64,000 nt of DNA from Candidatus Babeliales bacterium (lineage in GTDB: Bacteria > Babelota > Babeliae > Babelales > JACPOV01): contig DATALT010000002.1 of NCBI GenBank assembly GCA_036260945.1, positions 248,001 to 312,000 of the forward strand, read 5' to 3'. Of the stretch, positions 42,844 through 52,253 are shown piece after piece. Numbering within the stretch: position 1 is the stretch's first letter; each line of letters starts with the position of its first letter. Below the pieces are notes generated by a model. It saw only the letters and a list, made by a program, of their open reading frames with translations, was not told the DNA's origin and searched no databases. The position numbers were made by a program, and so were the translations under genes.

Positions 42844-42920
42844 GGAGCTGTAGCTCAGTTGGTTAGAGCGTCCGCCTGTCACGCGGAAGGTCGTGGGTTC
42901 GAGTCCCATCAGCTCCGCCA
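42844..42920 (+). tRNA. tRNA-Asp (GUC), right copy
   Basis: Same sequence as the left tRNA-Asp except one T for C in the variable region (AAGGTCG against AAGGCCG). All arms and CCA are intact, so it should be functional. It is oriented opposite to the left copy. No good promoter is visible within the AT-rich sequence before it. Confidence 0.95.
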
Positions 42921-42970
42921 GTTTTATACTATCATCGATAGCTAAAATACTTTGCTATCGTAATCTCTTT

Positions 42971-43420
42971 TTATTTTAAAACTATTTTCTTGAACGAATC
43001 GTAAAGCAGTCCACATCCAATTACACCCAGAATCCCGCATGGAATGGAGAACATCAAAATGTCTGCTGATAAGTCCTGGGCATATTTAGCTGAACATAAC
43101 TCGTTCCATGTTTGCTGCATTTTTATTCTATCTTTATATAAACATTTTTCAGGGAATTTTAATTTGATAAGGTGCTCCGTTTTTGCATAATCATGTATGA
43201 ATTCATTTACAAGTTCTCCTCCTTGTTTAATGATTTCTTGTTCTAACACATTGGCGTTATTTCGTTGATGCCACCATTCTTTAGCATTTCTTACTGTATA
43301 TTTTGCGCTGATTACACCTATTGAAGTAAGGATAAGGCCGAGTCTAAGCTCTTCGTGATAGTGAGCATATAAATTAAACTGAATAGTTAATAAGAACGTA
43401 TTTAACACCCTCATTTTCAT
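42971..43420 (-). CDS. Small membrane protein with N- and C-terminal helices
   Basis: 149 residues. An N-terminal signal or helix (NTFLLTIQFNLYAHYHEE) is followed by a hydrophobic segment (LRLGLILTSIGVISAKYTV), a charged middle and a C-terminal helix (MFSIPCGILGVIGCGLLYDS). This is the same signal-helix-polar-helix plan as the three genes at 12.4-13.7 kb, without clear identity. AGAGAAG precedes the ATG. Unknown function. Confidence 0.68.
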   Translation of the reverse strand: MKMRVLNTFLLTIQFNLYAHYHEELRLGLILTSIGVISAKYTVRNAKEWWHQRNNANVLEQEIIKQGGELVNEFIHDYAKTEHLIKLKFPEKCLYKDRIKMQQTWNELCSAKYAQDLSADILMFSIPCGILGVIGCGLLYDSFKKIVLK

Positions 43421-43550
43421 TATCTTCTCTTTATCTACATGGTGGATAAGTTCTTCGTTTTGAATGTGGGCAGTTATTGAAGGTTTGCAATAACTATCCC
43501 CACTTAGTATAGTCCGATTATCAACTTATGAAAAATGATAGGGAGATAGT

Positions 43551-44141
43551 ATGCGGCATAGCTTCTTGATTGCGTGTGGATTATTAAGTGTAAATTCACA
43601 AAATTTTGCTTATAAAATATCCAGTGCAGATGTTGTAAATAAAAAATTGGGTGATTTTGGCCACTTTATTGAAAAAACAGATATTGTAAATAATTTAGCT
43701 GGTAAAGAAATGGAAACGAACGAATTAATTGTAAAGATCGATAGTGCAATCAAAGAATATGTCAAAGAATACTGGGAATCATCGACATATATTGAATACC
43801 AGTTAAAGGCGCGTAAATCTGAAATCGTACATGCACTTCTACAAGATTCTCCAGAGGCTCTTAAAGAGCTAGAAAAACAAAAAACTAGCTAAATAATATT
43901 TTTAAGTTTCATTTAGATAAAGAAAGAATATCAAAGCAAAGAAAGCATAATTCTCCATCAGGCTGGAGCCCAAATAAAAGCACTTGAAGATCGCTATGCT
44001 CTCAAGTGCGCTGAAAAGTATAAAAGTGAAAAGAGCATTCCAGATGCAATTTCCCTTAAGAAAATCGGGTTAGGTATTTGTGGCATAGGAGTAGGATACT
44101 TAGTAAATCGAACTCTAAAAACAAAATTGTATGGTGAATAA
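43551..44141 (+). pseudogene. Secreted or membrane protein gene split by in-frame stops
   Basis: An ATG behind AGGGAG opens a signal-like N-terminus (HSFLIACGLLSV) and 113 codons to TAA at 43890-43892. The same frame meets another stop (TAG) eight codons later, then reads on for about 70 codons: SKESIILHQAGAQIKALEDR, LKCAEKYKSEK and a final helix GLGICGIGVGYLVN before TAA. No start codon precedes that second part. The whole resembles the layout of the 149-residue neighbour, so the original gene probably encoded about 195 residues. The first 113 codons may still be expressed as a short protein. Confidence 0.6.
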
Positions 44142-44174
44142 AATTGTTCTTCGGCTGGGGATGAATAAAAGAAA

Positions 44175-44519
44175 CTATTTAAGCGCTTGGCGCTGCTGGG
44201 GCGTTAATGCTTCAAGTTCTATATTCAAAAAATAACTGAGAATTGTTCTAATAAGTACCAAAATCGCGAGCAAACCTAAATTATAATAATCTGGTTGCAC
44301 TAATGAGCCGACAATATCTGCCCCCACCATAAATTCAAGCCCAAGAATCACGCTGTTGCCAAATTGCAAACGAATTTGGTTGGCATCAATATTTTTTTTG
44401 CGATCGCCTAATTGAAACAATTGATAAACAGAGCGCACTGCCCCAATAGTGATTACTACGACGCCGATGGCTGCGATAAAATCTTTGATGTACAATAATA
44501 CCGAATCAAAAAATATCAT
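44175..44519 (-). CDS. DUF1622-family membrane protein
   Basis: 114 residues from the ATG directly behind GAGGAGAATT. Three membrane helices, with the family's LRFQFGN/LGLEFMVGADIVGSLV region and the end LGLLAILVLIRTILSYFLNI (about residues 78-97). DUF1622 proteins are small inner-membrane proteins of unknown role, usually encoded alone. This one has the usual length and order. Confidence 0.88.
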   Translation of the reverse strand: MIFFDSVLLYIKDFIAAIGVVVITIGAVRSVYQLFQLGDRKKNIDANQIRLQFGNSVILGLEFMVGADIVGSLVQPDYYNLGLLAILVLIRTILSYFLNIELEALTPQQRQALK

Positions 44520-44631
44520 AATTCTCCTCGCCTTTTGATCATTCTGCATCTTAGTACAAGAAATAGTTGATGAGCAAGCTCTCGGCTCATCTAAGACGAA
44601 GTAGGAGGCGAGAAGCTCAACTTTATGATTA

Positions 44632-45408
44632 TCAGATTTTTTTTGCTACCATAAGAATTCTATCAGTTTTATTTTCGTCAAATCTTGACCCGTCAATTGC
44701 GCATTTTTTTATCACTTTGAAACCGTTTCTATGCAGCATTTCTTTGAGTTCATCAGATGAATAAATTTGAAGAGTGATGGCGTACTTTCGTACCTTCAGA
44801 GGTTCGGAATTTTTTTGAAGGATTTCAGTTGTAAAAGAAGATAAAACGCCGGATTCATTTATCGTACTATATTGAATAATTCGTGATGTTGAGTTGCGAT
44901 CTTTTTTTTGCCAATCAATTGTCAGCTTGGTGATGTTATTGTCTTTCTGGAAGTACTGTGCATTGAATATATCAAATATATATAAGCCGTCAGGCTGTAA
45001 ATTGTTGCTTACAGTGCGTATTGTTTGTTCAAAATCGCTTTTTGTAAGGTGGCCTACTGCGTTAAATATCGTGATAACGGCGTCAAATTTACCGATATTC
45101 GCTGTTCGCATATCGCTTTTGAAAAATTCTATCTCTAATTTTTGTTGTTTTGCTTTGCTTTTTGCAATTTTCAGCATTTTTGAGTTTATATCTGCTCCAA
45201 TAACCTCGTATCCTTTCTTTGCAAGCCAAAAAACTTGTGATCCAGTGCCACACGTTAAATCAAGCACCGATTTTCTTTTGTATTTTCTAAGCAATTTCTC
45301 AATCGACTCATTTATTGTTTTGGAATTCTCTTCATTGAAAGCATCGTATGTTTTAGATTCTTTATCATAAAGTGACGGTTTTGCACTGGAATGTGATAAA
45401 CGGCGCAT
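44632..45408 (-). CDS. Class I SAM-dependent methyltransferase
   Basis: 258 residues; AGAGGAATTCG precedes the ATG. The SAM-binding motif VLDLTCGTGSQVFWLAKKGY (about 48-67), acidic GADINSKML and the DAVITIFNAVGHL segment place it in the Methyltransf_25/11 group, which includes small-molecule and tRNA-modifying enzymes. There is no signal peptide. It stands alone between the DUF1622 gene and a divergent secreted gene; the substrate cannot be inferred. Confidence 0.85.
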   Translation of the reverse strand: MRRLSHSSAKPSLYDKESKTYDAFNEENSKTINESIEKLLRKYKRKSVLDLTCGTGSQVFWLAKKGYEVIGADINSKMLKIAKSKAKQQKLEIEFFKSDMRTANIGKFDAVITIFNAVGHLTKSDFEQTIRTVSNNLQPDGLYIFDIFNAQYFQKDNNITKLTIDWQKKDRNSTSRIIQYSTINESGVLSSFTTEILQKNSEPLKVRKYAITLQIYSSDELKEMLHRNGFKVIKKCAIDGSRFDENKTDRILMVAKKI

Positions 45409-45589
45409 CGAATTCCTCTGTAACTAAAATATAGTTGTTAGTTTTATATATTTTAAATTTAGTATCTTTTAGAAATCTAAACAATTGCGGATTTTCAAGA
45501 TCACTCAAATACCAAGTTGACTTTAACCGATATGATTTTTACGATGGATCAAAAATAATTGTCGTACTTTCTTTCGAGAGTGGAATGTG

Positions 45590-46717
45590 ATGAGAGCAAA
45601 AATCCAAAAATATTTTTTTCTAAGTTTTCTATTTCTTATTTCACCGATACATGCAAAATATATTTCCCCAGATCGTCTTTTAGCAACGGTGCCTGTAGGT
45701 GTAACTCCTGCGGGGCTTGCAATCACTCCGGATAATAAGTTTGCCTACGTTGCGGATAATAATAATTATACGTTTACCGGGCAAGATGCGGTCAGCGTTA
45801 TCAATTTAGAAACTTTTTTACTTCAAGATACTATTTTCAGTGCTACGTTCAATCAACCGTATACGATTACCATCAATGCAGCTGGAACAAAAGCATATGT
45901 TACCAATAGTAATAGCACCACGGTGAGCATTATTGATATTGCATCAAATACTGATATCGGAATGATAACCGGTTTTGATGGGCCATCCGGATTTGTCATC
46001 ACCCCGAACGGGAGAACCGCTTATGTTAATAATTATGGTGGGCCTGAGGGAGTTGGCAGTGGCAATGGAAATACGGTCAGCGTTGTAAGTTTAGATACAA
46101 ATACTATTATTCAGACGATTACCTTGAATCCTGTACCGCCTGCTGCAGCTCCTGCAGCATTGGCAATAAGCCCCGATGGAAGATTTGTGTATACGGTAAA
46201 TTATGTTGATGGCAATATCGGCACCGGCACGATGAGTATTATAGACACGACAACTAATACTGTTATTGGAACGATTCCAGGCTTTTCTGGGCCGTTTTAT
46301 ATCGCACTAACGGCCAACGGTAAGTTCGCTTATGTAACAAATTTTGGCAGCAATAATTTTTTCCCGTTTGGCACAACGGTGAGCGTTGTTGATTTAACTA
46401 AAAATTCGATCATCGTTACCATAAAAGTTGGAATACAACCATCGGGAATTGCCATTAGCCCAAACGGTCGTTACGCATACGTTACAAATTATAATACGCT
46501 TTATGCAGGCTCAAGTTTTACCGATTTAACTGCTGGGCAGGGCACCGTTAATATTATTGATATAGAAACTAACACGTTAATTCCTCCGACGTTAGACGTG
46601 GGGCAATCGCCCAACGCGATTGCAATATCTTCTGATGGTAGACTTGCATGCGTTTCAAACTACACATCAAATACGGTTACCATCTTAGATATTCTTGAGA
46701 GAATGTGGTTAAAATAA
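45590..46717 (+). CDS. Secreted YVTN-repeat beta-propeller
   Basis: About 375 residues with a signal peptide (FFLSFLFLISPIHA) and seven-bladed propeller repeats of the YVTN type: each blade contains xIxPDGxxAYVTN...VSVIDxxTN (AYVTNSNSTTVSIIDI, AYVTNFGSNN, YAYVTNYNTLYAG and so on). Such proteins are found on cell surfaces or in the periplasm and bind proteins or glycans. A GTG one codon earlier is also possible. It is followed by an outer-membrane barrel and a VanX-type peptidase in the same direction. Confidence 0.92.
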   Translation: MRAKIQKYFFLSFLFLISPIHAKYISPDRLLATVPVGVTPAGLAITPDNKFAYVADNNNYTFTGQDAVSVINLETFLLQDTIFSATFNQPYTITINAAGTKAYVTNSNSTTVSIIDIASNTDIGMITGFDGPSGFVITPNGRTAYVNNYGGPEGVGSGNGNTVSVVSLDTNTIIQTITLNPVPPAAAPAALAISPDGRFVYTVNYVDGNIGTGTMSIIDTTTNTVIGTIPGFSGPFYIALTANGKFAYVTNFGSNNFFPFGTTVSVVDLTKNSIIVTIKVGIQPSGIAISPNGRYAYVTNYNTLYAGSSFTDLTAGQGTVNIIDIETNTLIPPTLDVGQSPNAIAISSDGRLACVSNYTSNTVTILDILERMWLK

Positions 46718-46748
46718 GAAAATTTGTACCAAAAAATTAGAGTTGAAT

Positions 46749-47342
46749 ATGAAAAAAATAGTATCCGCTTTCCTTGTTATATTCTTAGCTTCGTCATCAT
46801 TACGATTGCAAAGCAGTCTATGTGATGCGTTTTGTATGCAAGAAGCATGTTATATGGCAGCGTTTTCTTCTGGGTATGTTTTCAAACAGAGCGATCACAC
46901 TTTTAATCAAGTGTACGGCCCTGGAATGGGCAATATTGTAACTGCAGATTTCTCGTATCATCGTTGGCGAAGCTGGGCATTGGGCGCAAAAGTAAGTTAT
47001 TGGTTAGCGGTGGGGCACACTACGTTTTTCAAACGCCGTACCTTTTTGCAAGAAGTACCGGTAACTTTTTATCTGCGTAAAATACATGATTTTAAAAGCG
47101 GCTTGCGCCTTTATGCCTCTTTGGGTGGTGGATTTGTTTGGATTGGAGAGGAAAGCTATTTGGGCCATTCAAATAAGGTTAAGGGAATTGGCGAGGCTGA
47201 AATCGGATTTAATTATCCTGTTGGCCGTTGCCTTAATTTTACAACTGCATTTCGCTATCTTTTCCCAAGACAATCGAATCATGGAACAAAAATGAATGTT
47301 GGCGGGCTTGATTTAAGAGGCGGTGTCGGCGTTTCGTTCTAA
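46749..47342 (+). CDS. Outer-membrane beta-barrel protein
   Basis: 197 residues. A signal peptide (MKKIVSAFLVIFLASSSLRL) is followed by alternating strands (GNIVTADFSYHRWRSWALGA, FKSGLRLYASLGGGFVWIG) and a final strand ending in phenylalanine (LDLRGGVGVSF), the classical recognition signal for the BAM complex. It is probably an eight-stranded OmpA/OmpW-like barrel of unknown role. The ATG is preferred over a TTG two codons upstream. It indicates an outer membrane in this organism. Confidence 0.85.
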   Translation: MKKIVSAFLVIFLASSSLRLQSSLCDAFCMQEACYMAAFSSGYVFKQSDHTFNQVYGPGMGNIVTADFSYHRWRSWALGAKVSYWLAVGHTTFFKRRTFLQEVPVTFYLRKIHDFKSGLRLYASLGGGFVWIGEESYLGHSNKVKGIGEAEIGFNYPVGRCLNFTTAFRYLFPRQSNHGTKMNVGGLDLRGGVGVSF

Positions 47343-47366
47343 TCTAATTTCATTAAAGGATTCTGG

Positions 47367-48149
47367 ATGGTTTTCTTCAAACCAAAAAAATCTTTTTTGT
47401 ATTTAGCGTTAAGTTGTTTAGTTGGATTTGCTTCCTGTTTTACCATGGTGCAAACAAATGTCCGGCCAAAAGAATTTGTTTATTTGCACGATGTGGATCC
47501 AACTATTCAAGTTTCTTTGCGCTACCTTTCTGATGAAAACTTTGTAGGGAAAACGCTTGCTGGCTATATGAAGTCTGTCGTGATTCTCACAAAACAAGCT
47601 GCTGATGCTTTAAAAAAAGTTCAAGAAGACGTGAGGAAGGATGGCTATAGTTTAGTAGTTTACGATGCGTATCGCCCTCAGCGAGCGGTTGATCATTTTA
47701 TTGAATGGGGCATGGATGTTCATTCTCAGGTGACAAAATCTCGGTACTACCCCCGAATAAGTAAAGGGGATGTTTTCGAATGTGGATACGTCGGAGGTCC
47801 TTCAAGTCACAGCAGAGGCAGCACGGTCGATCTAACTTTGATAAAAACTGATAAAAAGCTTCATGAGGTCAGAGAAAAACAAAGGACTTTACTAGATGGT
47901 TTTACCATAACAATCCTAGATGACGGTACCCTCGATATGGGCTCATCATTCGATTTATTTGATAAAGCTTCTCATTATGAAAATGATCTTATCGAGCCCG
48001 AATTTAAGGAACGCAGAGCTTATTTAAAAAAAGCTATGGAAAAGCACGGTTTTGAAAACTATGCGGATGAATGGTGGCATTTTACTTTGGTGAATGAGCC
48101 ATTTCCTGCAGATAACCCTGAAAGCTATTTCAATTTTCCTGTCGAGTAA
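47367..48149 (+). CDS. Exported D-alanyl-D-alanine dipeptidase, VanX/DdpX type (peptidase M15D)
   Basis: 260 residues with an N-terminal signal (YLALSCLVGFASC). The zinc site is complete: SSHSRGSTVDLTL (H148, D155) and EWWHF (E235, H238), with the arginine of AYRPQ (R103). It cleaves D-Ala-D-Ala released from peptidoglycan. The signal peptide points to a recycling or murein-scavenging role in the periplasm, as with DdpX, rather than vancomycin resistance; there are no vanH/vanA partners. It lies 24 nt after the barrel gene. Confidence 0.93.
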   Translation: MVFFKPKKSFLYLALSCLVGFASCFTMVQTNVRPKEFVYLHDVDPTIQVSLRYLSDENFVGKTLAGYMKSVVILTKQAADALKKVQEDVRKDGYSLVVYDAYRPQRAVDHFIEWGMDVHSQVTKSRYYPRISKGDVFECGYVGGPSSHSRGSTVDLTLIKTDKKLHEVREKQRTLLDGFTITILDDGTLDMGSSFDLFDKASHYENDLIEPEFKERRAYLKKAMEKHGFENYADEWWHFTLVNEPFPADNPESYFNFPVE

Positions 48150-48479
48150 TTTCTTCTTGTCGCCCCGTAAACCATGTGGGGGGCTGAATTCTTTAAGTTT
48201 CCATATCTGGCCTCCTAGCTGTTTTCAAATAGAAAATATAGAATAAAAATAGTTTTTTGGCTGTGGTTGGCAATTTACAAAAAAACGCAATTATGATACC
48301 ATAAAAATACAGATATTAATTTAAAGTATTTTTATTAAATGGATTCGGTTTTTAGCGTCAGATTTCTTCTGGGTGGGGGTATTGGATATGGCACATCAAT
48401 TTTAACTAATTCCGATCAATTACACGCTTAATTTTCTTAAGATAAAGCCTATTTTTTGTGTGCTTTCCAAGGGTTTGTT
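48150..48479. other. Gene-free stretch before the helicase gene
   Basis: 330 nt. A GC-rich inverted repeat (GCCCC / GGGGC) 10-40 nt after the dipeptidase gene could be its terminator, although the T-run is missing. The rest is AT-rich, with no gene seen. Confidence 0.4.
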
Positions 48480-51400
48480 ATGAACAACGGTCTCAATACA
48501 TTGCTTGAATATTCGCTTAAAGCGGTCGATCTTTCGCGCCGTAATCGATTACTTAAAACACCCACAAGTGCAAAGCTTCTTTCGTTCAAGAATGATCTGC
48601 CCTCGTTTCTCAATAAATTTGGTGCGCTCGATAATTTATCGATCGAATTTTCGCATCAAGAGCTTTTGCACGAAGAAAAAAGAGAAACAGAAGGTTCTTT
48701 AACCAACATTCAGGGTGAAAAACTGATAGAGTTTCTTAATATGATGCGTTTGGCTGCAAAACGTGATTTTGAAGAACACGGTTTGCATACCCTATTTTTG
48801 ACTTTTGGCAGAGTTAAATGGAGTAACGCTTCATTTGTAAAATCGAATGGCGAACATGAATATAATGCCCCACTGCTTTTGCTGCCGATCTTCATAAAAG
48901 AAAAGAAAAGTCCGAAAAAAACAGTTATTACGCATAATGCTGAGTTTGGCGATGTCCAACTCAATAAAGCAGTAAGCCTTTTGCTGGAGACTACCTATAA
49001 TGCGAGTCCGCTTACTTTTGATAATGAAGAAGGAATGCGCAATCTAAATGCTGCATACCAAAAACTCCTTGTACAAGCTCGAAAAGTTTTTTTAGAATTA
49101 CATGTCGATTTTGAACTCATCGATCAGATTCAAATTGGCCATTACTTTTTTTCTGGTCAGCAAATCTACCAAGATCTGAACGATCATAAAAAAAAGATTA
49201 TACAGCATGATGTTATTAATGCCCTGTGCTCGCACGATCCATTAATGCAGAAAACTCTCAATATTCATAATCAAAATTATGATGATCATTTGCGAGAAGC
49301 GACAGATTTTAGCATCATGGATGCGGATAAAAGTCAGCTTTCAGTTATTCAAAATGTGATGAATAAAAATCATCTCACGATTCAAGGGCCGCCCGGTACT
49401 GGCAAAAGTCAAACTATCGTAAATACTATCGCTCATCTTTTAGCACAGGGCAAAAGAGTTTTAGTTGTTTGTGAAAAGCAGGTTGCACTGCAGGTTGTTT
49501 TCGATCGCCTTAAGCAGCGAGGATTGCATAAATTATGTTTATCATTATTTGATTATGGTACCGACAAAAAAACATTTGCAAGATCGATAATTGAGGATCG
49601 AGAAGCACTATTAAAAAGTGTTGCAGAATTTCCAGTACAAAATCATGCATCAAGTGTATTTTCGCAACGAGCAAAAAAAATTAAACGATTACAAGAATAT
49701 GCTGAAACGCTAGGTACGATAGTTGAACCACTTGGTCAATCGGTTCAATGGGTGCACGGGCAATTAGCTCGTTACCAAAATGAAAATAAATATGCGCGAT
49801 TTAAATGGAACGGCAACGATCCTCTTAAAATTGACCGTGCGACCTATCAACAAGCGATGGTTCTTTTAAATGCAGTGACTCCAATTTTTCCTTTGCGCAT
49901 GCGCGAGCAATTTTATTATTGGAACTTGTGCACAAAAAAATATTTTTCTCCTCATTTTGCTGACGATTATTTTCATGCGTTAAACGAGCTTAAATCGTGC
50001 GTGATCGCTGGAAAGCTTTTGGTAGAGGATGATAAATCGATTACAACTTTGCATGCGCTCACACAATTGTGCGGTACGCTCAAAGAATTAAACGTACTCA
50101 AAAAAACGTTTGAGCAAAAAGGGATTGATTTTGAAAAAATAGATCCAAAGCGAATTTCCCAACTCGCGCGCAGATTTAGTAGTAATTATGCAAGCGTTTT
50201 TCGTTTTGTATCTTCAGCGTATTATAGTGATTGCAAAAAAATAAGAGATTGGTGCGCAACTCAAACATTAAAGAGGCATCAAGAATATGTCGAATTGCTG
50301 AGGCAATTAGAGCGTTATACTTATCTGACCAAAAAAATAGAAATGCTGCGTGGGCCAAAAATTAAATCACTAGAAAATTGGTTTACGCATTACGAAAAAA
50401 CTTCTAGCGATCTCGAAAAAGTAGTGGGCACCAATCGATTGGCGGACCAACTAGCGCCGCTTTCTTTTGCAGAATGCATTCAGATAATTGAAAAATTAAT
50501 CGAAGATAAGCGTGGGCTCGAGCAATGGATCTCTTATCAAAACTATGCGCGCCAATTGCAGCAACTTGGGCAAGGATGGTTTCTTGATGCAACTAAAGAT
50601 ATTGAGATTAAAAATCCGGCTGCCGCATTTGCCCACTCTCTGTGGAGCGCATGGATTGATGCCTATTATGCACGCACTCCTGAATTACAAAAATTCACGC
50701 AGCAAGAACATCAACAAACGGTAGTCGATTTTAAAACATTAGAGCATGCAACGTTTGAAAAAAACGCAGCACGAATTTTAGCAGCTCACGCAGCTGCATT
50801 AGAAAAATTAAAGAAAAAAAGTGGAATGATTGAAAAACAACTTGTTCATCAGAGCCAACTTAAAATTAGGCACAAGCCGATTCGCAAATTGGTGCAAGAG
50901 ATTGGCCCAGAGCTCCTAAACTATAAACCATGCTGGATGATGAGTCCACTTACGGTCAGTTCCTATATTCCTTTTGGACTATTAGAATTTGATGTCGTTA
51001 TTTTTGATGAAGCTTCGCAGATGCGCGTGGAGCATGCACTTGGAGCGATTGCGCGCGCCAAGCAGGTGGTAATTTTTGGTGATGAAAATCAGTTGCCGCC
51101 GACCGATTTCTTTCAAGCACCGCATAGCATTGAAGAAAGCGATGAAGAGTTTAACAATGATTATGAAAGTATTTTGCAGGCGGCGCAAGAAGTATTGCCA
51201 GGAGCACATTCGTTGCTTTCGTATCATTATCGCAGTAAGTATGAAGATTTAATTTCGTTTTCGAATCACCATTTTTATGACGACGAGCTCATAACGTTTC
51301 CAAATCCACATAAAGCGTATAATGCGGTGAAATTTGAATACGTGCAGGATGGAACGTTTGATGGCGGAAAAGATGGTGGCAGAATAAATAGAAGAGAAGC

Positions 51401-52253
51401 GGTGCGGGTGGCTCAAATCTGCATTGATAAAATGAAGAATGAACCTGCTAAAACGCTAGGCGTTATTAGTTTTAGTAAAACGCAGGAAAACGCAATTCGT
51501 GATGCATTACAGCAATTGTTGAAAGAACATCCTGAATGCAAATCGCTACTCGATGAATCAAGCGAAAAGCTATCGCCGTTTTTTATTAAAAATTTAGAAT
51601 CGGTGCAAGGAGATGAGCGCGATTGCATTATACTTTCTGTTGGTTACGGGCGCGATAAATCGACGGGGCAGGTATATAATAGATTTGGTCCGCTCAATGG
51701 TGTTCACGGCTATCGAAGATTGAACGTTGCAGCAACTCGCGCAAAAGAAGAGCTTATTTGCGTCTCATCAATCACCAGTGCAGATATTCGCTTGTATGAT
51801 GATTCGCGCGGTGCTCAATTGCTTAAAAATTACTTAGAATATGCGCAAACTTCCGCCAGATCATTTGATTTGCGTGGTGCAAAAAAAGATCAGGTAAGTA
51901 TTTTTGAAACGCCATTTGAAGATGAAGTAGCAAAAACTCTTGAAGAAAGAGGGTATGTTGTTTATAGAGCAATTGGCGCTTCAGGATTTAAAATCGATCT
52001 TGCAATTGTAGATCCGAAAAATTCTGAAAAATACGTATTGGCTATTGAATGCGATGGCCCATCGTATCATTCATCGTATAATGCTCGCATGAACGATCGC
52101 ATGCGGCAAGAAATATTAAAAAAACTTGGATGGAACGTATACAGAATATGGTCTCAGCATTGGTTATCGCATAAAGAAGAAATTATGGATCAGATTGCCA
52201 CCATTATCGCGCAAAGCGCATCATCAAATGCTGGCGTTGAACGTACGCAATAG
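48480..52253 (+). CDS. DUF4011-type superfamily 1 helicase fused to a C-terminal restriction-endonuclease-like domain
   Basis: 1257 residues from the ATG behind AAGGG. The N-terminal DUF4011 segment (LKAVDLSRRNRLL, about 13-25) is followed by Walker A GPPGTGKSQ near residue 303, Walker B FDEASQM and GDENQLPPTD near 850, motif V/VI SVQGDERDCIILS and AATRAKEELI, then a C-terminal nuclease-like domain (DEVAKTLEERGYVV, FKIDLAIVDP, VLAIECDG, WNVYRIWS). A middle insertion is helical. Proteins with this order of domains are repeatedly found among anti-phage defence genes. Here it is a single gene overlapping the convergent gene's end by 30 nt. Confidence 0.9.
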   Translation: MNNGLNTLLEYSLKAVDLSRRNRLLKTPTSAKLLSFKNDLPSFLNKFGALDNLSIEFSHQELLHEEKRETEGSLTNIQGEKLIEFLNMMRLAAKRDFEEHGLHTLFLTFGRVKWSNASFVKSNGEHEYNAPLLLLPIFIKEKKSPKKTVITHNAEFGDVQLNKAVSLLLETTYNASPLTFDNEEGMRNLNAAYQKLLVQARKVFLELHVDFELIDQIQIGHYFFSGQQIYQDLNDHKKKIIQHDVINALCSHDPLMQKTLNIHNQNYDDHLREATDFSIMDADKSQLSVIQNVMNKNHLTIQGPPGTGKSQTIVNTIAHLLAQGKRVLVVCEKQVALQVVFDRLKQRGLHKLCLSLFDYGTDKKTFARSIIEDREALLKSVAEFPVQNHASSVFSQRAKKIKRLQEYAETLGTIVEPLGQSVQWVHGQLARYQNENKYARFKWNGNDPLKIDRATYQQAMVLLNAVTPIFPLRMREQFYYWNLCTKKYFSPHFADDYFHALNELKSCVIAGKLLVEDDKSITTLHALTQLCGTLKELNVLKKTFEQKGIDFEKIDPKRISQLARRFSSNYASVFRFVSSAYYSDCKKIRDWCATQTLKRHQEYVELLRQLERYTYLTKKIEMLRGPKIKSLENWFTHYEKTSSDLEKVVGTNRLADQLAPLSFAECIQIIEKLIEDKRGLEQWISYQNYARQLQQLGQGWFLDATKDIEIKNPAAAFAHSLWSAWIDAYYARTPELQKFTQQEHQQTVVDFKTLEHATFEKNAARILAAHAAALEKLKKKSGMIEKQLVHQSQLKIRHKPIRKLVQEIGPELLNYKPCWMMSPLTVSSYIPFGLLEFDVVIFDEASQMRVEHALGAIARAKQVVIFGDENQLPPTDFFQAPHSIEESDEEFNNDYESILQAAQEVLPGAHSLLSYHYRSKYEDLISFSNHHFYDDELITFPNPHKAYNAVKFEYVQDGTFDGGKDGGRINRREAVRVAQICIDKMKNEPAKTLGVISFSKTQENAIRDALQQLLKEHPECKSLLDESSEKLSPFFIKNLESVQGDERDCIILSVGYGRDKSTGQVYNRFGPLNGVHGYRRLNVAATRAKEELICVSSITSADIRLYDDSRGAQLLKNYLEYAQTSARSFDLRGAKKDQVSIFETPFEDEVAKTLEERGYVVYRAIGASGFKIDLAIVDPKNSEKYVLAIECDGPSYHSSYNARMNDRMRQEILKKLGWNVYRIWSQHWLSHKEEIMDQIATIIAQSASSNAGVERTQ

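Noticed and set aside
44894-45370. 158-codon plus-strand frame opposite the methyltransferase gene
   Set aside because: Shadow of a gene with a clear SAM motif and ribosome site.
47367-48149. Vancomycin resistance cluster
   Set aside because: Only the VanX-type peptidase is present and it is exported; VanH, VanA and VanRS are missing.
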